Positions 1 through 5,158 of a stretch of DNA of 6,211 bases are shown in pieces. The DNA is from an uncultured Bacteroidota bacterium (GTDB taxonomy: Bacteria; Bacteroidota; Bacteroidia; B-17B0; Aurantibacillaceae), in NCBI GenBank assembly GCA_903923915.1, contig CAIXZI010000020.1:1-6211 (forward strand), read 5' to 3'. Positions within the stretch are counted from its first letter, which is position 1. The number at the start of each line of letters is the position of its first letter. A program made the position numbers and the translations under genes. The notes under the pieces are model-generated. The model was not told where the DNA came from and searched no databases. It was given only the letters and a program-made list of their open reading frames with translations.

Positions 1-291
1 ATCAGTAAGTAGTTTAGTTGTAACAACACCTGCATTTAAAACTAAATAATCAATTCGGCCATATTCTGCTTTTACTTGATCATACGTGCGTTGTAAAGCT
101 GCTTCATCTGTAATATCGCAAGAAATACCTTTAGCAATAATACTCTGCGAAGTTAATTTAGCAACGGCAACATTAATTTTTTCTTGGTTACGGGCAACAA
201 CAATAATAGAATAGTTTTGTTTGCCTAATAATTCGGCTAAGGCATAACCCAAACCTGATGAACCACCTGTTACTAATGCTACTTTGCTCAT
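1..291 (-). CDS. SDR, 3-ketodihydrosphingosine reductase-like (partial, C-terminus outside window)
   Basis: Only the first 97 codons are present; the frame is open to the window edge. The protein begins with a Rossmann NADP-binding motif TGGSSGLG (residues 8-15). Strand 2 ends in VARNQEKI (residues 32-39), where Arg34-Asn35 suggests NADPH preference, and the SDR motif LNAG follows at residues 85-88. The TGGSSG...VARN...EK spacing is that of 3-ketodihydrosphingosine reductases (KDSR), which reduce the ketone left by serine palmitoyltransferase. The start is the ATG 10 bases after the oxoamine synthase stop, with an A/T-rich leader and no Shine-Dalgarno. It is the fourth gene of the minus-strand operon, and its place directly after an SPT-family gene supports a keto-base reductase role. 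The catalytic Ser/Tyr/Lys lie outside the window, so a generic SDR cannot be excluded. It differs clearly from the two enoyl-reductase-like SDRs nearby. Confidence 0.8.
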   Translation of the reverse strand, partial: MSKVALVTGGSSGLGYALAELLGKQNYSIIVVARNQEKINVAVAKLTSQSIIAKGISCDITDEAALQRTYDQVKAEYGRIDYLVLNAGVVTTKLLTD

Positions 292-301
292 AACGTATAT
301 T

Positions 302-1609
302 TTATTTTAGTAAGAAATCAAATTTAGCTGCTGCAGACAGAATAATATCGGCTGCCTTTTTTAATTGTGCTTCGGTATGTTCTGATGTTACAAACATGCG
401 TATGCGTGCTTCATTTCTTGGCACAGCAGGAAATTGGATGATACTGGTATCTAAGCCTTCTCGTTGTAAATAATCGTTTAAACCTAAGGTTTTGTGTTCT
501 GCACCAAAATGTACAATAACAACCCAAGCATCACCTTCGCTTAATTTTACTTTTCCGTTTAATAAACCTCTAAAATAAGTAGCGTTATGTTTTAATCTTT
601 TTCTTCTTTCAGCACCAAGTGGACCATTAGCTAATTCAATAACCTTGGTCATACCACCTGTAACAGCAGGATCTAATGCACAAGAGAACATGCGGCATCT
701 TGCGTACCAGTTCATGTATTGTACAATTTCTTTTTTAGCGTAAACAGCACCACCAACTCCGCCAAAGGCTTTGCTGAAAGTCATTACGTATAAATCAACA
801 TCTTCTAAAACACCTTGTTGTTCGCAAACACCTTTACCATGTTCACCTGCAACTAAAGCTGAGTGAGCTTCATCTACCAAAGTAAATGCGCCATATTTTT
901 TAGCTAAACGAACTACATCTTTTAAATTTCCGTAATCGCCATCGCCACTATAAATACCTTCTACACATATTAAAACACGTGTAAAATCATCACATTTTTC
1001 TTTTAATAATTCTTCCAAATGTTCCATATCGTTATGACGGAAGAAAGTCATTTCTCCACCCGAAAGTTTTGCACCTTCAACGATAGACATGTGAGAAGCA
1101 GAATCCATAATAACCTGATGACCAGGTTTAATGAATGCAGAAATAGCACCTAAGTTAACGCTGTAACCCGCAGTAAATAAAGAAACTCCACGACCGGGAA
1201 GATCGAAGAATTTAACCAAAGCTTCTTCCAATTGTTTGTGCACTAAATATGTTCCGCTGATAACAGGAGAACTTGAAGCACCTAAACCATATTTTGCAAC
1301 AGCATCTTGCGCTGCTTTAATAACATCAGGATGATAACTAAAACCTAAGTAATTGTAGCTTGATAAATTAACCACGTGAACCGTTTCGCCATTAGCACGA
1401 GCTAAATCTGTTTCAGGTCCTTGTGTACCAGAACGAGCTGCTTCAAACGTGTACATCTTTTTAGCATTTAAGATGTCAACGTATTCTGAAAACAATTCCA
1501 TTTCTTCTAAATCTGCCGACATATTCATCATGAACATATCATACGTATAATCAGCAAAATTTTCTTGTACGTGTTTAACTAAGCTTTCATCTAAGGTATT
1601 AGCTGCCAT
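302..1609 (-). CDS. Alpha-oxoamine synthase (serine palmitoyltransferase / cysteate acyltransferase-like)
   Basis: A cytosolic PLP enzyme of fold type I, 435 residues, that should join an acyl thioester to an amino acid with loss of CO2, giving an alpha-aminoketone. Visible landmarks are the entry motif NLSSYNYLGF (81-90), the PLP-stacking His173 in SASHMSIVEG, VDEAHS (245-250) with the cofactor-binding Asp246 and His249, the Schiff-base Lys280 in TFSKAFGGVGG, and a C-terminal RIRMFVTSEHT (402-412) with the Arg typical of the family. About 50 extra N-terminal residues rich in Met and acidic residues precede the core, making it longer than typical Bacteroidota SPTs (about 395). The usual G-S-R segment before the conserved GT reads SSSPVISGT (112-120), so the Arg is replaced. 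It lies 2 bases after an SDR gene and one gene after an ACP, which favours an acyl-ACP substrate. Substrate could be serine (sphingoid base), cysteate (capnine) or another amino acid. Biotin or threonine-catabolic relatives fit the context poorly. Confidence 0.9.
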   Translation of the reverse strand: MAANTLDESLVKHVQENFADYTYDMFMMNMSADLEEMELFSEYVDILNAKKMYTFEAARSGTQGPETDLARANGETVHVVNLSSYNYLGFSYHPDVIKAAQDAVAKYGLGASSSPVISGTYLVHKQLEEALVKFFDLPGRGVSLFTAGYSVNLGAISAFIKPGHQVIMDSASHMSIVEGAKLSGGEMTFFRHNDMEHLEELLKEKCDDFTRVLICVEGIYSGDGDYGNLKDVVRLAKKYGAFTLVDEAHSALVAGEHGKGVCEQQGVLEDVDLYVMTFSKAFGGVGGAVYAKKEIVQYMNWYARCRMFSCALDPAVTGGMTKVIELANGPLGAERRKRLKHNATYFRGLLNGKVKLSEGDAWVVIVHFGAEHKTLGLNDYLQREGLDTSIIQFPAVPRNEARIRMFVTSEHTEAQLKKAADIILSAAAKFDFLLK

Positions 1610-1611
1610 TT

Positions 1612-2436
1612 TTAAGCTGTTTTAAGTTTGTTTTTTTGCGAACGCGTGTAAATTTCCATCAAATTATCAAAGAAACTGGTTCCTTTATCAACGGTAATGA
1701 TTTGTCCGGTAATGGTATCGCAATAGCCCGAGCATAAAGCTACAATAGCTTCAGAAAGTTCTTCAGGTTGTATCCAATAATTATCAGGTACAAATTGCTT
1801 AGCAAAAGCTGCTAAATCTTTTCCAAAGGTGTTTTCTAAAGATTGTGTTTTAATAGCACGAGAACGTACTGCATTGATACAAATATCGTGCTTGCGCAAA
1901 CGATAGTTAATGTATTTTACAAATACTTCCATCACCGTTTTTGATGCGGCTACGTAATCATATCCAATAGAATAATCAGTTGGGCCTGTTGAAGACACAC
2001 CGATTATATATTTTGGATAATGACCAAATGCTGCAAAAATTTCTTTGGTATAAGATACCATTGGCCAGGTTGAGTAGGAAATACTCTTTTTTAATCCTTT
2101 TAAAGAATAGTCTTCAAAACTATTTACTACTTGTGCCGCAGATACGTTACTAATAAAGATATCTATTTTAGATATTCCTTGTTTTTTTAAGGTTTCTAAC
2201 AAAGCTTTTGTATCATCATTGTTTGATACATCAGCCTGCACAAAAATTGGTTTTGGCGCACCTATTTTTTCAAAAGAAGCACAAATGGCTTTTTCATCGT
2301 GGTCACCCCAACTGTAAGTCAGCACGCAAAGCGCACCTCTTTTACCGAAAGAAAAACCAGATTCTAACCCAATACCACGCGTTCCGCCAGTGATAAGAAC
2401 TACCTTACCAGTAAAATCTAAAAAAGAATTGCTCAT
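1612..2436 (-). CDS. Enoyl-reductase-like SDR (FabL/FabI-type active site), paralogue 1
   Basis: A 274-residue single-domain NAD(P)H oxidoreductase. The nucleotide-binding motif is TGGTRGIG (16-23). The classical NNAG is replaced by SNVS (96-99). Two serines lie at 148-149, and the active site reads Y159-x6-K166 (YDYVAASK). The canonical SDR spacing Y-x3-K is absent because residue 162 is Val. Tyr-x6-Lys is the spacing of FabI/FabL enoyl-ACP reductases, and the end (TGQIITVDKG, about 243-252) also resembles FabL. The likely role is reduction of a carbon-carbon double bond on an ACP-bound acyl chain. It is 3 bases downstream of the ACP gene and 2 bases upstream of the oxoamine synthase, so it is translationally tied to both. 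It is clearly homologous along its length to the SDR at 3613-4410, with shared YSTWPM / YSCWPM and FISNVS segments. A ketoreductase or non-catalytic role remains possible. Confidence 0.85.
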   Translation of the reverse strand: MSNSFLDFTGKVVLITGGTRGIGLESGFSFGKRGALCVLTYSWGDHDEKAICASFEKIGAPKPIFVQADVSNNDDTKALLETLKKQGISKIDIFISNVSAAQVVNSFEDYSLKGLKKSISYSTWPMVSYTKEIFAAFGHYPKYIIGVSSTGPTDYSIGYDYVAASKTVMEVFVKYINYRLRKHDICINAVRSRAIKTQSLENTFGKDLAAFAKQFVPDNYWIQPEELSEAIVALCSGYCDTITGQIITVDKGTSFFDNLMEIYTRSQKNKLKTA

Positions 2437-2439
2437 AAT

Positions 2440-2679
2440 TTATTTAGCAAATGCTACAAATTTGTCGATAAGACCTTGAATGTTTTTGATGTCTGATAAC
2501 TCAGTGCGAGGAATTTTAATTTTTAATTCGCGCATAGAACCAGATACAATCTCAACAATATCAAGGCTGTTAGCACCATAATCTACAAAAGATTTATCTG
2601 CGTTAACTGCTTCTGTAATACCAGGCACTGATTTTTTTAAATGTTTCTCAATTACGTTTAAAATTTCTTGTTGTTCCAT
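2440..2679 (-). CDS. Acyl carrier protein, dedicated
   Basis: A 79-residue acidic helical carrier protein that would be modified with 4'-phosphopantetheine at Ser38 in the motif DYGANSLDIVEIV (33-45). Length and helix layout match free-standing ACPs. The post-serine part, SMRELKIKIPRTELSDIKN (48-66), differs from housekeeping fatty-acid ACP (which has the motif DSLDTVELVM) and, from memory, looks more like the discrete donor ACPs of HMG-synthase beta-branching cassettes. It also matches the general idea of the dedicated ACP found beside SPT in Caulobacter ceramide synthesis. It is the first gene of the minus-strand operon, preceded by a TAnnTTTG promoter element, and ends 3 bases before the next gene. 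It probably delivers the acyl chain to the downstream SDR and oxoamine synthase and to the divergently encoded crotonase-fold enzyme. The ACP identity is secure; the subfamily is inferred. Confidence 0.92.
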   Translation of the reverse strand: MEQQEILNVIEKHLKKSVPGITEAVNADKSFVDYGANSLDIVEIVSGSMRELKIKIPRTELSDIKNIQGLIDKFVAFAK

Positions 2680-2703
2680 TTTGGATTTTATTGTTAATTT
2701 ATG

Positions 2704-2838
2704 ATTAAATGTTTTTAATATAAGGCGGCAAATTTAGCAATTTTCACAATGTTTAGCTATAAAAAAACATTTGGACTAAATTTTAACACTAAAAGTATGA
2801 TTTTCAATAAAATGCTTGGTTTTTGCCAAACATTTAAT
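2704..2838. repeat. Four AAACATT motifs, two inverted, in the divergent gap
   Basis: The 7-mer AAACATT occurs at 2708-2714 and 2748-2754 on the minus strand and at 2765-2771 and 2828-2834 on the plus strand. The outer two extend to an exact 11-base inverted repeat, ATTAAATGTTT (2704-2714) against AAACATTTAAT (2828-2838). The right copy sits between the -33 and -7 elements of the plus promoter. The left copy lies in the ACP leader. They could be operator sites for a shared regulator, but the region is AT-rich and chance is not excluded. Confidence 0.35.
2729..2736 (-). promoter_or_regulatory. Bacteroidota -7 promoter element for the minus-strand operon
   Basis: The minus strand reads TAAATTTG, an exact match to the Bacteroidota -7 consensus TAnnTTTG. 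It would start transcription near 2722, leaving a leader of roughly 40 bases before the ACP start at 2679. I see no good -33 TTTG at the expected distance (about 2756-2760), so the call rests on the -7 element and its position. Confidence 0.5.
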
Positions 2839-2853
2839 TATTTACTACTTTTG
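2822..2853 (+). promoter_or_regulatory. Bacteroidota promoter (-33 TTTG, -7 TACTTTTG) for the ECH/SDR pair
   Basis: TTTG at 2822-2825 and TACTTTTG at 2846-2853 are separated by 20 bases, a good fit to the Bacteroidota -33/-7 promoter architecture. Transcription would start near 2859, giving a very short leader of about a dozen bases before the ATG at 2871. A short palindrome TTGG-N6-CCAA lies over the -33 element (2816-2829). Confidence 0.65.
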
Positions 2854-2870
2854 CGCCTCAGTTTTGTTAA

Positions 2871-3623
2871 ATGGCCAAAAACAAATTAGTACAGCTTTCA
2901 TATAGTTCAGATGGAATTGCAACCATGCAAATGCGCGATGCTGCCAGTAAAAATGGCTTAACGCCTCATTTTATTGAGGATTTAATAAACTGCCTAAACG
3001 AAGTAAAAGCCAATGAAGACCTTAAAGTATTGTTAATGACTGGGTTACCTGAAGTTTTTTGTTCGGGGGCTGATTTAGATACCTTGGTAAAACTTTGCAA
3101 AAGAGAACTTAAACCGGTAGATATTATACTATCTAAAATGATATTGGATATACCGGTGCCTGTAATATCAGCCATGGAAGGCCACGCCATTGGCGGAGGT
3201 TTAGCACTTGGTTTATGTGCAGATGTGGCTGTTTTGGCTGAAGAAAGTAGATATGGTTGCTCTTTTATGAACATGGGTTTTACTCCCGGTATGGGCATTA
3301 CCAAGTTGATGGAACATTACATGAGTCCGGCAGTTGCACAAGAAATGCAATACACAGGCAAATTTTATCAGGGAAAAACCTTAATAGGAAAAACAAATTT
3401 TAATTATATCCTGCCAAAGGCTGAGGTAATGGATAAAGCACTTGAGCTAGCCGAATCTATGGCGGAAAAGCCTCGCAAAGCCTTATCAGTATTGAAAAGA
3501 TACCAAAGCATGACTCGCCGCAAAATGTTTGAAGAAACATACAGCATCGAAACCATGATGCACGAATTAACGTTTAACGAAGAAGAAATATTAAAAACTA
3601 TACAAGAAAATTATGTCAGATAA
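2871..3623 (+). CDS. Crotonase-fold protein, PksI/ECH2-like (beta-branching decarboxylase family)
   Basis: A 250-residue crotonase-superfamily enzyme. Oxyanion-hole segments are CSGAD (64-68) and GHAIGGG (104-110). The closest family I recognise is PksI/ECH2, which decarboxylates 3-methylglutaconyl-ACP to 3-methylcrotonyl-ACP in polyketide beta-branching. Shared features are MRDAASKN near the N-terminus, FMNMGFTPGMG (132-142) and MMHELTF (229-235). His231 in the last motif corresponds to the catalytic His of CurF ECH2. The Glu used by true enoyl-CoA hydratases before the GxxPG turn is Phe here, so simple hydration is unlikely. The Lys of CurF ECH2 after SGA is Leu69, so chemistry may be altered. 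It is first in a two-gene plus-strand unit; its last 11 bases overlap the following SDR gene. A different crotonase reaction on an acyl-ACP is possible. Confidence 0.85.
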   Translation: MAKNKLVQLSYSSDGIATMQMRDAASKNGLTPHFIEDLINCLNEVKANEDLKVLLMTGLPEVFCSGADLDTLVKLCKRELKPVDIILSKMILDIPVPVISAMEGHAIGGGLALGLCADVAVLAEESRYGCSFMNMGFTPGMGITKLMEHYMSPAVAQEMQYTGKFYQGKTLIGKTNFNYILPKAEVMDKALELAESMAEKPRKALSVLKRYQSMTRRKMFEETYSIETMMHELTFNEEEILKTIQENYVR

Positions 3624-4410
3624 CAAAAGAGTGGTTTTAATAACCGGCGGCACAAAAGGTATTGGTAAAGAAATGGGCTTGATGTTTGCCAAACATGGCG
3701 ATCAAGTGGTAATTACCTACGGTTGGGGCAGTATTGAAGAAGAAGATGTTATAAAGGAATATACAGATCGCGGTTTGCCGGCTCCGTTTTTAAAGCAAGC
3801 CGATGTTATTAATAACGAAGATACTACCGAGTTATTGACTGAAATTAAAAATCGTTTTGGGAAACTGGATGTGTTTATTTCTAACGTATCGTTTACTACC
3901 TTGGTAAAAAACATGGACGATTATAACGAAGCTTATTTACTGAAAAGTATTGAGTACAGCTGTTGGCCAATGATTGAATACACACGCCAAATGAAAACTG
4001 TTTTTGGAGCATATCCAAAATATGTAATGGCATTGTCTTCTCACGGCCCGGATCGTTTTCATAAAAACTACGATTTTGCTGCAGCAACCAAATCATTAAA
4101 CGAAGTATTGGTAAAATACCTAACCTATCATTTTTATGATGATGGTGTTATCTTTAATATTTTACGTACGCGTCCTGTTATTACAGATTCTTTATTATCT
4201 ACACTTGGAAACGAGTGGGTTGAATTTATTGCAAAATATGATATTCCGGGCACTCACATAGAATTAGAAGAAGTTGCTAAAGTGGCTTACATGATGACCA
4301 GTGGTTTGATGGATGGCATACGTGGACAAACTATCATTGCTGATAGAGGTTATGATTTTATGGAAGGTTTACAGCGTATGTATATCGACCAAGAAGAATT
4401 AGGACTTTAG
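3613..4410 (+). CDS. Enoyl-reductase-like SDR (FabL/FabI-type active site), paralogue 2
   Basis: A 265-residue SDR with TGGTKGIG (11-18), SNVS (90-93) in place of NNAG, Ser142-Ser143, and Y153-x6-K160 (YDFAAATK). The standard Y-x3-K is missing because the residue four before Lys is Ala. The Tyr-x6-Lys spacing and the end MDGIRGQTIIADRG (233-246) resemble the FabL enoyl-ACP reductase. It should reduce an enoyl thioester using NAD(P)H. Its ATG lies inside the last codons of the ECH2-like gene (11-base overlap in a different frame), implying translational coupling and probably successive steps: decarboxylation yielding an enoyl-ACP, then reduction. It is homologous throughout to the SDR at 1612-2436, suggesting duplication and possibly a heteromeric or two-substrate arrangement. 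It ends 12 bases into the convergent small gene. Confidence 0.85.
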   Translation: MSDNKRVVLITGGTKGIGKEMGLMFAKHGDQVVITYGWGSIEEEDVIKEYTDRGLPAPFLKQADVINNEDTTELLTEIKNRFGKLDVFISNVSFTTLVKNMDDYNEAYLLKSIEYSCWPMIEYTRQMKTVFGAYPKYVMALSSHGPDRFHKNYDFAAATKSLNEVLVKYLTYHFYDDGVIFNILRTRPVITDSLLSTLGNEWVEFIAKYDIPGTHIELEEVAKVAYMMTSGLMDGIRGQTIIADRGYDFMEGLQRMYIDQEELGL

Positions 4411-4626
4411 GCTCCCATTCTTTTCATGTGTTTTAATATAATCTTCTAATTGATTTTTTAAAGTTGATAAGTAACTTTTTAAATCGGTAGTATCAATTTC
4501 TTTTTCGGGGTGTTTGCCAATAGTAAGTGGCGTTTCATCTAAATACTTATATAGCTCAGGATATTTCGTTTCAATAACTGTAGTTAGTTCAATTATATTT
4601 TGCATTAAAGCATTTAAATTTTTCAT
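4399..4626 (-). CDS. Small conserved-looking hypothetical protein
   Basis: A 75-residue cytosolic, charged, mostly helical protein with no signal peptide or membrane segment. The ATG at 4626 is preferred; the frame is open to a TTG at 4674, which would add 16 residues. The central part, TKYPELYKYLDETPLTI (about 20-36), followed by a DLKSYLSTLKNQLEDYIK helix (about 49-66), has the look of a short uncharacterised protein family common in Bacteroidota, recognised from memory only. No function is known to me. Its 3' end overlaps the SDR gene tail to tail by 12 bases, so no terminator separates the two. It is probably unrelated to the lipid cluster. Confidence 0.65.
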   Translation of the reverse strand: MKNLNALMQNIIELTTVIETKYPELYKYLDETPLTIGKHPEKEIDTTDLKSYLSTLKNQLEDYIKTHEKNGSLKS

Positions 4627-4705
4627 GTATTTGTTTTGAATAACAATGATAGCGTTGTTTATTCTTCCCTGCAAGTTAAGATTTACTATAAAAAGAAATA
4701 ATTGC

Positions 4706-4713
4706 TATTTTAG
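4706..4713 (+). promoter_or_regulatory. Possible imperfect -7 element for the 4729-6211 pair
   Basis: TATTTTAG differs from TAnnTTTG at one fixed position and lies 15 bases before the ATG at 4729. No convincing -33 element is seen. It is the only candidate in the short gap between the divergent genes. Confidence 0.25.
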
Positions 4714-4728
4714 TAAATTAAAAAACTT

Positions 4729-5148
4729 ATGGAGTGTAAATACAATGTAGGTATAGATGCCAACACCATTAATATTCAAGTAAACGTGGGTACTGCAGCT
4801 ACTTGTTATACTTCGGTTTATCAGGCAGGGCAAACTACATTAAAAGCTGAATCTACCAAAACAAGTAATGGAACTATAGTTAAAACTTCTTTAGGCAATG
4901 CAGCAGTTTTAAAAAACATACAATTAATTATTAAAACGGTTGTTGATTTTAGTGCATTACCTAATGAAATTATAGAAGCTATTAAAGCAGATCATAACCT
5001 GATAAAAACATACGTAACCATTAAATATATTTTTGATGGAGGTTTTGATGGCATTCAAAATTTTGGATATGATATGGAAGATTGCGCAGTAAGTTCAACA
5101 GGTAGAATGGCTGAGGTTGTAAAACAAATTGATTTTGTAACGCAATAA
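4729..5148 (+). CDS. Hypothetical protein, unrecognised
   Basis: A 139-residue protein with no signal peptide, no membrane segment and no motif I recognise. The first half is rich in Thr, Val, Asn and Ala in alternating patterns that suggest beta strands (for example TINIQVNVGTAATCYTSVY, residues 13-31). The second half has a helical stretch (about 78-90) and a Gly/Asp-rich FDGGFDGIQNFGYD segment (102-115). Three cysteines (3, 26, 118) are present. The start ATG follows an A/T-rich leader with no Shine-Dalgarno. The stop is 10 bases before the exported protein gene at 5159, so the two are probably co-transcribed and may be functionally linked. Codon use resembles that of its neighbours. Confidence 0.75.
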   Translation: MECKYNVGIDANTINIQVNVGTAATCYTSVYQAGQTTLKAESTKTSNGTIVKTSLGNAAVLKNIQLIIKTVVDFSALPNEIIEAIKADHNLIKTYVTIKYIFDGGFDGIQNFGYDMEDCAVSSTGRMAEVVKQIDFVTQ

Positions 5149-5158
5149 TTTCTATCGT

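Noticed and set aside
302..1609. Glycine C-acetyltransferase (threonine catabolism) or BioF
   Set aside because: The long N-terminus, the ACP in the same operon and the KDSR-like partner fit a lipid role better, and no threonine dehydrogenase or biotin gene is nearby.
2208..2393. 61-residue plus-strand open frame
   Set aside because: Lies antisense within the enoyl-reductase-like SDR gene, which has clear motifs; low-complexity His/Gln/Lys composition typical of a shadow frame.
2816..2829. TTGG-N6-CCAA palindrome as a terminator
   Set aside because: The stem is only four bases and it lies over the plus-strand -33 element, upstream of a gene rather than after one.
2966..3304. 112-residue minus-strand open frame
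   Set aside because: Antisense to the well-supported PksI/ECH2-like gene; no recognisable domain.
3717..4096. Two minus-strand open frames of 65 and 66 residues
   Set aside because: Both are antisense to the second SDR gene and overlap each other; no motifs.
4627..4674. TTG-initiated 91-residue form of the small hypothetical protein
   Set aside because: The ATG at 4626 gives a form starting MKNLNALMQNI that covers the conserved-looking part; the TTG start would need extra support.
5031..5052. Short tandem repeat (TTTGATGG twice)
   Set aside because: It encodes FDGGFDG within the 139-residue protein; two copies of a short unit are explained by coding sequence.
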